NCBI GenBank assembly: GCA_913055745.1
Contig: CAJXJZ010000015.1
Coordinates: forward strand, 1 to 34,028
Length of the DNA: 34,028 nt
Direction of reading: 5' to 3'
Source of the DNA: an uncultured bacterium
Lineage (GTDB): Bacteria > Hydrothermota > Hydrothermia > UBA1063 > CAJXJZ01
In this document: piece after piece, positions 1 through 8,273 of the stretch
Layout of the letters: every line of letters starts with the position of its first letter
How positions within the stretch are numbered: position 1 is the first letter of the stretch
Made by a program: the position numbers and the translations under genes
The notes under the pieces: generated by a model
What the model saw: the letters and a program-made list of their open reading frames with translations, nothing else
Database searches by the model: none
What the model was told of the DNA's origin: nothing

Positions 1-16
1 GGGAAAACTACTAAAA

Positions 17-58
17 TTCCCCCTTCCGTAGAAGGGGGTGTCCCGAAGGGACGGGGGA
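17..58. repeat. Two tandem GC-rich hairpins, REP-like intergenic element
   Basis: A perfect 8-bp stem (19-26 with 31-38, loop 27-30) is followed at once by a second perfect 5-bp stem (40-44 with 48-52, loop 45-47), and a third G-run at 53-57 could pair alternatively with the first C-run at 19-23. The block is far more GC-rich than its surroundings and lies downstream of coaE. It resembles repetitive extragenic palindromes more than an intrinsic terminator, since no T-run follows on either strand. Only one copy is visible in the window, so the claim that it is repetitive is an inference. Confidence 0.45.
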
Positions 59-162
59 TGTTTCAATCGCATTTCCTCTTTAATTTTCTCAACATCTCAC
101 CTTAATGTATTTTTATGATTTTAAGTTTAATGCTTTAGAGAGCAGAAAGAACTCAATATACA

Positions 163-780
163 CTACGAGATTTCTAAATGAAAGTCTTTTAATATCTTTT
201 TTATAAGAGAATAGGAGGCAAAAAGAAAATCATTTAATGCACCCTGATTATAAATAGTGTAATCAAAAAAGCGTCCCTTATATTCATTTTTCTGTTTTTT
301 TAGAACTTCATATATAAACTCATCATCCATATCTCTTTTCTTAAGCCGTTCTTTTAATAACTCCGTAGGAGATTCAATTTTAATGATTACATCGCAAAGT
401 TTATCAATTCCAATGGTAAATAAAATAGCGGCATCAATAATGCATACTCTTTTTTGGGATTTTTCTATCTCTTTTAATAAGAGTTTATAAATAGCAGGGT
501 GTGTGATCTTCTCTAACTTTTCCCAATCCTTTTCTGTCTTAAATTTTTTTCTTAAAGCCTTTCTATTTACCTTATTGTATTCATCTATAACATCATTGCC
601 AAACACCTTTTTTATTTGTTCTTTTTCCATATCAAGCGCCTTATGCCCTAACTCGTCCACCAATATGACGCAAAACCCTTTTTCTTTTAAGTAATTTGAG
701 AGTGTAGTCTTTCCAGAGCCAGCAGGGCCAGTAATACAGATAATAAGTTTATTTTTTCTTTTGTTGTTTTTTAAAGGCAT
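163..780 (-). CDS. coaE: Dephospho-CoA kinase
   Basis: This 205-residue protein is the family's usual length and should phosphorylate the 3'-OH of dephospho-CoA with ATP, the last step of coenzyme A synthesis, in the cytoplasm. It has a Walker A motif GPAGSGKTT at residues 18-26, the segment VDELGH corresponding to the family's DAD-x-x-x-H substrate region, and LEKITHPAI, a close match to the CoaE lid-region signature. It is the last gene of a minus-strand operon after holA and the TPR gene, and its start overlaps the end of the TPR gene by 32 bases, suggesting translational coupling. No Shine-Dalgarno sequence precedes the ATG. The N-terminal ten residues are very Lys/Asn-rich, but no better internal start is evident. 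Confidence 0.9.
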   Translation of the reverse strand: MPLKNNKRKNKLIICITGPAGSGKTTLSNYLKEKGFCVILVDELGHKALDMEKEQIKKVFGNDVIDEYNKVNRKALRKKFKTEKDWEKLEKITHPAIYKLLLKEIEKSQKRVCIIDAAILFTIGIDKLCDVIIKIESPTELLKERLKKRDMDDEFIYEVLKKQKNEYKGRFFDYTIYNQGALNDFLFASYSLIKKILKDFHLEIS

Positions 781-2434
781 GTTTTATAATCTGATAATGC
801 TTTTTTATTATTTTATCGTTTGTGTGTTTATAAGCGTATTTACACAAGGTATAAGCCTTTTTTATATCACCTTTTTTAAATAAAAGCCATGCATAGGAAT
901 CTACTATGTATGGGTCCTTTGGTGAAAGGTGATAGGCTTTTTTTATGTATTTTTCCGCTGTATCCAAATTTCCATGCTCAAGATGAAGGTAGCCGAGATT
1001 GTTGTAATAAAGTGGTTCCTTGGGATTCTTTGTAATGAGCGATCTATATAAGGAATCTGAAAGTTTTACATAACCTATAACTTGTGATGCAAAAGCAAGG
1101 TCAAAGATATCGTCATTATCGGTCAATGTTAAATTCTTCACTGTATCAACCACCATTTTAAAGAAACCTGTATCCTTTGAAACTGTTATAAGGCCAAGAA
1201 TGGGGATATATCTTCTCGGATGTGTTGGGTCTTTAAGGATAGATTTTTTTAAATATGAAAGGGACAATTTTCTTCTCTGCATGCCTTTTAGAACAACACC
1301 TGCAAGATAAAGATAATAGGGGTCATTCCTGCCTCTTTGTTTCCACACAAGTAGTTCTCTTGCAGCGTCATCAAACATACCCATCTCGTAAAGAATAAAT
1401 ACCTTTAAAAGGGCATAGGAATAGTTTTTTTGTATAAGAAGTGCCTTGTTTATGCTCCTAAGTGCGTCTTTATAATCCTTTTTCCTTACAAGCACCCTTG
1501 CAATGTAATAATGTATCTCAGCATCATTTTTTGCAAGGCTCTGCGCAATTAAGTAATGGATCAAACTTGAGTCATAATCCTCTAACATAAAATAGATATA
1601 ACCTGCCAGTTTTCTGATGTTATAATCAAACGGTGCACTTTTTAAAAGGATTTGAACAATGTCTTTTGCGTTTTTATAATATCCCTTTTTTATATATAGC
1701 GAAAGCAAGATTTTAAAGAGGTTAAGGTCCATATTACCATTGGATTCCATATATTGGGAAAGATAGAAAAGCGCGCTATCAGGGTTGTTAAGTTCGTTAA
1801 AATAAATGCCCTTTAATTTTAAAAAGTCCAATCTTTTCTGTCCTTTTAATGGCTTTTTTGATAATGTATTAAATATGGAAGTAATTTTGCTATACTGCTC
1901 TTTTTTGTAAAAGTATTCTGCAAGTTCAAAGAGCACATCAGGGTCTAAATCATTTAGATTAATGTCTCTTCGGGATAGAATATTATTCACTAAGCTGGAT
2001 ACTTTGTTTTTTGCAGCGTAATATAGGATGACCTTTACAAGGTCTGGCCTTTTTTCGAACCTTTTGTATAATGTTTTAAGTTCTTTTTGCATCTTGTCGT
2101 TTTGCTTGATGTAGATTGTAGCATGGAGAAAGTTATCTAATAGTGTGTCATAGACATACCATTTTTTAGAATAGATCTCAAAGATGCTATCTATGTATGG
2201 CGTGCCCTTTGATATTTGGTTGAGTTTGCCTAAAAAGTCATTTACTGTCATATTGCTTAGTTTATCCTTGGCATAGTTTATTGTAATATCACATAAGGCA
2301 GAGTCAGGATGCGTTTTGACCATTTGATAGATGGATGAGAGGGCACTGTCAAAGGGCATTTTCTCCATAGAGTATATGGCATCAAAATATGTTTTGTTAA
2401 AACCAAGTAAGAATAAAAGGATAAATACACTCAT
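749..2434 (-). CDS. TPR-repeat protein with N-terminal signal/anchor
   Basis: The 561-residue product starts with a short hydrophobic stretch (about residues 2-17) that could be a signal peptide or anchor, followed by helical repeats to the end. Clear tetratricopeptide units are seen around residues 280-400 and 465-545, for example the pair beginning YYNNLGYLHLEHGNLDTAEK. TPR arrays usually serve as protein-protein scaffolds; no enzymatic domain is visible and no specific role can be assigned. The gene's ATG overlaps the holA stop codon (ATGA) and its end overlaps coaE, so the three genes are one transcriptional unit. The sequence just before the ATG is pyrimidine-rich and lacks a Shine-Dalgarno motif. 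Confidence 0.8.
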   Translation of the reverse strand: MSVFILLFLLGFNKTYFDAIYSMEKMPFDSALSSIYQMVKTHPDSALCDITINYAKDKLSNMTVNDFLGKLNQISKGTPYIDSIFEIYSKKWYVYDTLLDNFLHATIYIKQNDKMQKELKTLYKRFEKRPDLVKVILYYAAKNKVSSLVNNILSRRDINLNDLDPDVLFELAEYFYKKEQYSKITSIFNTLSKKPLKGQKRLDFLKLKGIYFNELNNPDSALFYLSQYMESNGNMDLNLFKILLSLYIKKGYYKNAKDIVQILLKSAPFDYNIRKLAGYIYFMLEDYDSSLIHYLIAQSLAKNDAEIHYYIARVLVRKKDYKDALRSINKALLIQKNYSYALLKVFILYEMGMFDDAARELLVWKQRGRNDPYYLYLAGVVLKGMQRRKLSLSYLKKSILKDPTHPRRYIPILGLITVSKDTGFFKMVVDTVKNLTLTDNDDIFDLAFASQVIGYVKLSDSLYRSLITKNPKEPLYYNNLGYLHLEHGNLDTAEKYIKKAYHLSPKDPYIVDSYAWLLFKKGDIKKAYTLCKYAYKHTNDKIIKKHYQIIKHAFKKQQKKK

Positions 2435-3393
2435 GGCAAGAGGGATAAGAGGATATAGTTTTTTATTATCTGTTCATTGCGCAAGGATGTCTTCGTAGCG
2501 TATTCTATTTTAAGTAACCTTGAAAGCACCTTTGCGGCATCTTTTGTGGTGTGAAGCATTTTGTGTCTTTTGTAAGGTGATATGCGCCATGAAGAGCGGT
2601 ATCTATCCGAAAAGAAGGTATTTAAGTTCGCGTCTATAATTCTTGCAAAATGCGCCTCTATTTCATATATTAACTGGTTGGACCTTTTATCACTCATGGA
2701 TTTTGCTATTTTTGATAGATTAAATTTTTCATAACCCATTATATCCAATAAGATGCCTTGAAGACTGCTCCAGGATTCGTAACTTAGTACCTCTAAATGA
2801 TGCATGTCAAGAAAATGGTCTTCTCCCATATATAAAAACAACTTTCTAAGTTCTATATCTGCCAATGTTAGGTTTTGTGGCAGTCTCTTAATAAGTGCAT
2901 TGAAGGTTTTATCGTCTGCTTCTTTGTTGTTTTTTTTCAGCCTGCTTTTAACCCATACTTTAAATCCATTGAAATCCAGTGTAGAGAATTCATAAACAGT
3001 TAGGTGTTTAAGATTTTTATATTTTTTAAGCAGGTCTTTTGTTTTTTTCTTATCGTATGAGGAAGAGATAATAAGTATAATATATGTTCCAGGAGATGGA
3101 CGCATTTTAAATATTTCGTCTTTTTGTTTTAGTTTCTCAAATTCATATATTACAATAACTCTTTTAGGACTGAATAAACCTTGATTGGATGCAACTTCTG
3201 CAATCTCTTCTATTGTTGTGTCATTACCAAAAAAGGATATTCTTTTTGCATCAAGAAATTTATCAATCCTTTGAATTGCTACTCGTTTTAAATAATCTTC
3301 ATCGCCCCAAAACAGCAAAAATGGAGTAGAGGGCCCTTTTGTCCTCAGCGTATTAAATAGGTGGTTGTAATGTGATATACTGTTTTTAGCCAC
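2431..3393 (-). CDS. holA: DNA polymerase III delta subunit family protein
   Basis: This 320-residue protein matches the HolA family in length and layout. The N-terminal segment (PFLLFWGDEDYLKR, residues about 22-35) corresponds to the delta-subunit opening, then comes an AAA+-like fold with a degenerate sensor/strand region (KRVIVIYEF) and an all-helical C-terminal collar domain. In bacteria delta opens the beta clamp within the clamp-loader complex. The start is GTG; it coincides with the predicted +1 of the promoter at 3400-3428, implying a leaderless message, and there is no Shine-Dalgarno sequence. It is the first gene of an operon with the TPR protein and coaE. Sequence divergence is high, as is usual for this subunit. 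Confidence 0.78.
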   Translation of the reverse strand: MAKNSISHYNHLFNTLRTKGPSTPFLLFWGDEDYLKRVAIQRIDKFLDAKRISFFGNDTTIEEIAEVASNQGLFSPKRVIVIYEFEKLKQKDEIFKMRPSPGTYIILIISSSYDKKKTKDLLKKYKNLKHLTVYEFSTLDFNGFKVWVKSRLKKNNKEADDKTFNALIKRLPQNLTLADIELRKLFLYMGEDHFLDMHHLEVLSYESWSSLQGILLDIMGYEKFNLSKIAKSMSDKRSNQLIYEIEAHFARIIDANLNTFFSDRYRSSWRISPYKRHKMLHTTKDAAKVLSRLLKIEYATKTSLRNEQIIKNYILLSLLP

Positions 3394-3399
3394 AAGTAA

Positions 3400-3428
3400 A
3401 TTTTAAAGGCAACTCTTTAACCTGACAA
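3400..3428 (-). promoter_or_regulatory. Promoter of holA-TPR-coaE operon (leaderless)
   Basis: On the minus strand TTGTCA (3428-3423) and TAAAAT (3405-3400) are separated by exactly 17 bases. Counting the -10 hexamer as -12 to -7 puts +1 at 3393, the first base of the holA GTG codon. Confidence 0.65.
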
Positions 3429-3508
3429 ATAGATTAAAGAGGTCGTATGTATTTTGTATTGCCTCTATAAAAAATTGAGAAACATTTCCTTTTATGTGGA
3501 TTAATTTC

Positions 3509-3537
3509 TTGAAAAAATGTATTCCTTCCCTTATACT
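3509..3537 (+). promoter_or_regulatory. Promoter of tRNA-Glu
   Basis: TTGAAA (3509-3514) and TATACT (3532-3537) have a 17-base spacer, near the sigma70 consensus. The predicted +1 near 3544 lies 8 bases before the mature tRNA 5' end. It probably also drives the protein gene that begins right after the tRNA. Confidence 0.75.
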
Positions 3538-3551
3538 ATTTACCACACAGA

Positions 3552-3626
3552 GGCCTCGTCGTCTAGCCTGGTCTAGGACACCGGCCTTTCACGCCGGCGA
3601 CAGGGGTTCAAATCCCCTCGAGGCCA
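3552..3626 (+). tRNA. tRNA-Glu (anticodon TTC)
   Basis: A full cloverleaf can be drawn. The acceptor stem 3552-3558 pairs with 3619-3625, discriminator A is at 3626, and the anticodon stem 3581-3585 pairs with 3593-3597. The loop CTTTCAC places TTC at 3588-3590. The T stem 3602-3606 pairs with 3614-3618, with loop TTCAAAT. The 3' CCA is not encoded (ACTT follows), so it must be added by the CCA-adding enzyme. The next gene's ATG is only 9 bases downstream. Confidence 0.97.
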
Positions 3627-3635
3627 CTTACCAAG

Positions 3636-4940
3636 ATGAAAAAATTATTTATACAGTTCATTCTTACCATATTTATTCTCTTTATTGCCTCTTTGGTAAT
3701 TCTTCATGTGCTATCTCAAACACCAGATTCAAAGGTGCCAGGTCTTACGCCTTTGCATTTAATACCATCACGGGGCTTTTTAAATGCTGTTATTTTCTCC
3801 AATGAGCACATTATAAAGGAGTTTTGGGTAGATGATTCCATTTCTGATACATTTTACCGTTATGCGTCTTCTTTCCTCCCTGCAAGTTTCTATTCAGTTA
3901 AGTATTCAATGTTGGTAAAAAACGCCATTGGAAAGTATGTAGTGTTTGCAAGGTACAACGATGGAAGTTTTATCTTGGTTACAAAGCCAAGATTCAGGTT
4001 AAAACTGCTTAGGTATTTTCAAAGTGGTGAAAAGAAGGATTATGAAGGTATCCCTACATACAAAACTAAAGACCTATACTATTATTTCGTAGAGGACTAT
4101 CTTGTAATTACTCCAAATCTTGAACTTCTGAAACGTTCATGCGATATTGCGGTTGGAAAGAGGATGGGAAGCGTATTTGATGATGTAGGAAACATTGATG
4201 ACTATGATTTTACATATATCTTTCAAATCAAAGATGCTCTTTTGGTCTTAGATCCTGTTGTCCTTGGCATTTCAAGGGACAAAATGTTTATTAAAGCAAA
4301 GATTGCATCATCTGTTATTTTTGATGCTATGAAGGGGGGCAATTTGCCTGATTCTTTGCCAAAAACTCGTGTATTTTTAGGACTTGGAATGCCATATCTT
4401 GAACTCTATGATGCTTATGTATCCCATTATCCAAATGACGAACTTGACCTTGCCTCAATTTTTTGGGATATAGGCGGAAATGGATTTTTGTGGTGGGACG
4501 GCGCCTCAGGATTCCTTATTTCACTTCTGGCAAGGGTACCTGAAGAGAGGCTTGTTTCTGATATATTTACGTATTTAAAGATGAAAGATAGGGCAGATAG
4601 CGTTGTACCTCAGCCTGCCCTGCATCTTTACGCATTCAAAAAAGGCGATTCTACTTGCTATTTATTGCAATACATAAACGGTGTTAATGAGAACCGTTTT
4701 GTATTAACAAATAAAAAGTCGTTTTATGATGCCTTCGGCAAACATGAATACACTAAAGACGATGGATTTTTATATCTTGGTAATGATTTTGGATTTGTTT
4801 TAAAAAAGTCTTCATATTTAAATAGTCTTATTAATTGGTATATGGAGAAAGACAGTCTAAATAATACAGATTGGCGTCTTGATATTAAAGAGTACAGAAA
4901 AGGGTTGTACATAGAAGGTAAAAGGAGTTCAAAGAAGTAG
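3636..4940 (+). CDS. Unknown protein with N-terminal membrane anchor
   Basis: This 434-residue protein has a Lys-Lys N-terminus followed by a single strong hydrophobic segment (about residues 4-26), typical of a signal anchor or uncleaved signal peptide, so most of the protein should lie outside the cytoplasm. The remainder is mixed alpha/beta with many aromatic residues and no cysteine-rich, catalytic or repeat motif that I recognise. A distant relation to the DUF3352-type periplasmic proteins is possible but not shown. The start follows the tRNA-Glu 3' end by 9 bases with no proper Shine-Dalgarno; the nearest purine match, GAGG at 3620-3623, lies inside the tRNA acceptor stem. Its last 12 bases overlap the end of the convergent radical SAM gene. 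Confidence 0.75.
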   Translation: MKKLFIQFILTIFILFIASLVILHVLSQTPDSKVPGLTPLHLIPSRGFLNAVIFSNEHIIKEFWVDDSISDTFYRYASSFLPASFYSVKYSMLVKNAIGKYVVFARYNDGSFILVTKPRFRLKLLRYFQSGEKKDYEGIPTYKTKDLYYYFVEDYLVITPNLELLKRSCDIAVGKRMGSVFDDVGNIDDYDFTYIFQIKDALLVLDPVVLGISRDKMFIKAKIASSVIFDAMKGGNLPDSLPKTRVFLGLGMPYLELYDAYVSHYPNDELDLASIFWDIGGNGFLWWDGASGFLISLLARVPEERLVSDIFTYLKMKDRADSVVPQPALHLYAFKKGDSTCYLLQYINGVNENRFVLTNKKSFYDAFGKHEYTKDDGFLYLGNDFGFVLKKSSYLNSLINWYMEKDSLNNTDWRLDIKEYRKGLYIEGKRSSKK

Positions 4941-7244
4941 TTTTTTGATGATCTTAAGCGAGTAAAGTTCTTCCCTTTTTTTGTTTGTTATCTCCTCTAA
5001 TATTTTATAAATGCCCTTGTTTTTTAATGGTATTATCTTTGTATAATCGCCAGAAGGTAAAACCTTGAAATATTCATCCTGTATAGTTTGTGAGGTTAGT
5101 TTTGGTCTTATTTCATAGTACACCTTAAATGACCAAAGGTCCTTTTTTGTGCCTTCAAAGATATTTTTTATTTCAAGACCATCTGGCATGAACCTATTTA
5201 TGAATGACGGCGTCTTCTCTATTCGACCTTCGGTGCGAATGTGTATAAGTTCTGCTTCGCTTTCTATGCCCAGGGGTGTGGCATCCTTCATGGATATCAT
5301 CCAGTGCCTTTTAAAACCAGATTTTTTACCCACTTTAATGCCACTTCTATGTAGGGCAGCGATAAGTGCCTCTACGGTATCCGTATGGCCAATAAGAGAA
5401 AAATTTCCCTTTTTACTGTATAACACTATATAGTCATAATACTCTTTAGTTGTATCTTTTTCTATTTTGTTAAAGTTAATAACTGCTCTTTTTACTTTTA
5501 GGGGCAGACTCTTGCAAAGGTTATAGTCTTTTATCCATATTCCACATCCCCTACATCCTGTATACTCACAGTTTTGAGTATACAGGGCTTTTTTTGCATT
5601 TTCAAACTCCCTTTTTAAGAATCTTTTGTGAACACCTGTATCTATCACATCCCATGGCCTATTTCCATCGGTGCAAGCGGTATTGAATTTGAATATATCT
5701 TCGCCTATGCTGTATGCTGCCTTTTCGTATTTTTTAAAATCAAAAAACTCTTGCCGTTCATCAAAAAACGCTCCATGTTCAAATGCACTGAGAATAAGAT
5801 GTGATGTTTCTCTGTTTCCCCTTCCTAAGATGCCTTCAATAAGTGATTGGTAAGGGTTGTGGTATGACATGTAAACACCTTTTATCCTTTTGATTTCTTC
5901 TTTTAGATAGCGGATTTTATCCATAATTACCTTGGGTCTTTCTTGCTCTATGCATTCAAACGGTGTGTGCGGTCTTGGCACAAAGGGTGAAAACTTTGCG
6001 TGAAACACGATATGTTTGGACATCTTTCTTAGTTCTCTCAAAAAACGAGGTATCTCTTTCACATCTTCAAACTCTTCAAAGGGAAGACCAAGCATGAAGT
6101 ATAGTTTTATATGGTTGTAATGGTATTTCTCAGCGAGTTTAATGGTTCTTTCAATGGTTTCAAGTTTTACATTCTTATTGATGACACCCCTCAATTTTTC
6201 AGATACCGTCTCAGGTGCAAGTGTTATGTTAAATCTTTTCATAGAATCTAAGAGTTTGAAGAGTTCCTCTGTTAGTGCATCTGTGGGCAAGGATGGCAGG
6301 GATATGGAAATATCTCGGAATCTGTTTTTTATTTCAAAGAGCAGTTTTTCTAAGAAGGGATAATCGCTTGTTGTAAAGGCAAGTAATGATACATCATTTA
6401 ATCCCGTGTTTTTAATACCATCACCAATTATTTTCAAAACATCCTCAGAACTTCGCCATCTTAAAGGCCTATAGGTAAATCCTCCCTGACAGAATCTACA
6501 TCCCCTTGTGCACCCTCGCATAATTTCAACAACAAGCCTCTTATGAACAATGTTTATATTGGGCACTATCTGTTTTATGGGGTAGTCCTCAATATTTAGT
6601 TCATAAACAGTACCTTTTAAGGTCTTTTTGGATTTTTGGGGCACATAGATCCCTTGTATGGAAGAGATACTCTCAAGAAACTCGCTTTTTGTCATTTCTT
6701 TGCGCTTGTAACCTCTAAGATAAGGGACAAGTTGCTTTACAACATTTTCACCCTCTCCAACAACAAAAAAATCCACAAACGCCTCAAGTGGTAGGGGATT
6801 CATGCTGGCTGGCCCACCTACTATAACAAGAGGCATATCCTCTTCCCTTTGTGCACTAAAATAAGGTATATTGGACAATTTAAGCCCTTGTAGCAGGTTC
6901 GTATAATTAAGTTCGGTATGAAGGGAGACACCTATAATGTCCATCTGATTTAATGGTGTATAGGTCTCAAGGGTGAATAAGGGAATATTTTCTTTTTCCA
7001 TAAAATTTATGGCATCAATCCATGGCAAAAAAGCCCTTTCAGCATAAACATCAGGGATATTGTTTAGAATATGATAGATGATTTTCATGCCGAGATTGGA
7101 CATACCTATCTCGTATATTTCAGGATAAAAGAGCGCAACACGTATTGTATTGGGTTCTATATTTTTATGAACTTCATTAAATTCCCTTCCAATGTATCTT
7201 GCTGGTGTTTGAAGGGACTTAAGGCTATTTCCAAAAGGATGCAT
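4929..7244 (-). CDS. B12-binding-type radical SAM protein fused to DUF2344 domain
   Basis: The 771-residue product combines two modules often found side by side: a TIGR03960-type radical SAM protein and a TIGR03936/DUF2344 domain. Residues about 33-180 form a Rossmann-like B12-binding domain without the DxHxxG cobalamin ligand motif. The radical SAM cluster site CTRGCRFCQGG is near residues 244-254. A later Cys cluster (CEYTGCRGCGIW) follows the TIM barrel, and the last ~180 residues match DUF2344, ending the alignable part with the element PLGIESEAE. The substrate is unknown; the family is often linked to tRNA or ribosome genes. It is the last gene of the folD-ychF operon, begins 3 bases after the ychF stop codon and has no Shine-Dalgarno. 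Confidence 0.85.
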   Translation of the reverse strand: MHPFGNSLKSLQTPARYIGREFNEVHKNIEPNTIRVALFYPEIYEIGMSNLGMKIIYHILNNIPDVYAERAFLPWIDAINFMEKENIPLFTLETYTPLNQMDIIGVSLHTELNYTNLLQGLKLSNIPYFSAQREEDMPLVIVGGPASMNPLPLEAFVDFFVVGEGENVVKQLVPYLRGYKRKEMTKSEFLESISSIQGIYVPQKSKKTLKGTVYELNIEDYPIKQIVPNINIVHKRLVVEIMRGCTRGCRFCQGGFTYRPLRWRSSEDVLKIIGDGIKNTGLNDVSLLAFTTSDYPFLEKLLFEIKNRFRDISISLPSLPTDALTEELFKLLDSMKRFNITLAPETVSEKLRGVINKNVKLETIERTIKLAEKYHYNHIKLYFMLGLPFEEFEDVKEIPRFLRELRKMSKHIVFHAKFSPFVPRPHTPFECIEQERPKVIMDKIRYLKEEIKRIKGVYMSYHNPYQSLIEGILGRGNRETSHLILSAFEHGAFFDERQEFFDFKKYEKAAYSIGEDIFKFNTACTDGNRPWDVIDTGVHKRFLKREFENAKKALYTQNCEYTGCRGCGIWIKDYNLCKSLPLKVKRAVINFNKIEKDTTKEYYDYIVLYSKKGNFSLIGHTDTVEALIAALHRSGIKVGKKSGFKRHWMISMKDATPLGIESEAELIHIRTEGRIEKTPSFINRFMPDGLEIKNIFEGTKKDLWSFKVYYEIRPKLTSQTIQDEYFKVLPSGDYTKIIPLKNKGIYKILEEITNKKREELYSLKIIKKLLL

Positions 7245-7247
7245 GAA

Positions 7248-8267
7248 TTATATGGAAAATCTTATGTTTATCACATCCCTGTGTTGCACGATATAATCTT
7301 TACCTTCAAGATGCATTAAATGGAGACTTTTTGCCTCTTTGTGTGAACCTGCCTTGATAAAATCCTCATAATGTATTACTTCTGCCCGAATAAATCCGCG
7401 TTGAATATCAGAGTGTATCTTCCCGGCTGCCTCATAAACAGTTGATCCCTTTTCCAAAAGCCAGGCACGGGTTTCCTTTTCTCCTACAGTGTAAAAGATT
7501 ATAAATCCCAGTTCCTTTAATATGGTGTGCTCAAGTTTTACAAGAATGCTCTCTTTCAGTCCGTATGCATCTAAGAGTTCTTTTCTTTCATTTTCATCAC
7601 TTATCTCCGCAAGTTCCTTCTCAATATTTAATGGTGCAGATATTAGAGGATAATTCTTGTATGCCTTTTCATTGATATCCACATTTGCATCTTCGTTTAT
7701 GTTCTTTAAAACAATGCGAGGCTTTATTGTGAGGAATGGATATCCTGCAATGACTTTTTTCTCATCTTCAGTAAGATGAAGCGATGAAATGGGTTTTTCT
7801 TCTAATAGAACCTCATGTATCCTTTTTAATATATCAAGTTCCCTCTCTTGTGCGCTCTTTGCCTGTACTTTTTTCTCTAATTTGGGTATACGTCTTTCTA
7901 CAAACTGTAAATCAGAAAAGATGAGATTCATATTGATCTCTTCAAAATCACTCTCTGCATCCTCTGTAGAAAAGGCATTAACTACCTGTATGAGTGTGTC
8001 ATAGGTAATAAGTTCTTGAAGAATCTCACCTGTTTTTTTCTCCTTCCATAACCTGCCAAAACCGTCAAAATCACCGACTTCGTATTGGGCAGGTGTAATT
8101 TTTTTTGCACCAATGAGGTGTCCGAGTTCAAAAACCCCCATGTCCTTTGATACGAAAGTCCCTATTTGAGAAAAATACCCATGTGCTTTTGAAAAATGCC
8201 CATCTACAAGTGCGTAGAATAGAGATGACTTACCGGATGCCGTATTTCCAATAATAGCGAGTTTCAT
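7248..8267 (-). CDS. ychF: Divergent YchF-type OBG-family P-loop NTPase
   Basis: The protein has a G1 loop GNTASGKSS at residues 7-15 and a C-terminal TGS domain with the YchF-type stretches TVGEKETRAWLLEKG and EGKDYIVQHRDVINIRF. YchF proteins are ribosome-associated NTPases that usually prefer ATP. At 339 residues it is shorter than the usual ~363, and the switch II region is changed: the family's DIAGLV is DFDGFG here, while the nucleotide-base motif region reads NINE. The conserved His/Asp-Pro segment after switch II is not recognisable. It lies between folD and the radical SAM gene in one operon and lacks a Shine-Dalgarno. The family call rests mainly on the C-terminal half. Confidence 0.8.
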   Translation of the reverse strand: MKLAIIGNTASGKSSLFYALVDGHFSKAHGYFSQIGTFVSKDMGVFELGHLIGAKKITPAQYEVGDFDGFGRLWKEKKTGEILQELITYDTLIQVVNAFSTEDAESDFEEINMNLIFSDLQFVERRIPKLEKKVQAKSAQERELDILKRIHEVLLEEKPISSLHLTEDEKKVIAGYPFLTIKPRIVLKNINEDANVDINEKAYKNYPLISAPLNIEKELAEISDENERKELLDAYGLKESILVKLEHTILKELGFIIFYTVGEKETRAWLLEKGSTVYEAAGKIHSDIQRGFIRAEVIHYEDFIKAGSHKEAKSLHLMHLEGKDYIVQHRDVINIRFSI

Positions 8268-8273
8268 AGTATG

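Noticed and set aside
17-58. CRISPR repeat or intrinsic terminator at the window start
   Set aside because: No repeated units or spacers are present, and no T-run follows the stems on either strand.
3494-3805. 103-codon plus-strand frame covering the tRNA promoter and tRNA-Glu
   Set aside because: It translates straight through the tRNA and out of frame into the anchored-protein gene; not a coding sequence.
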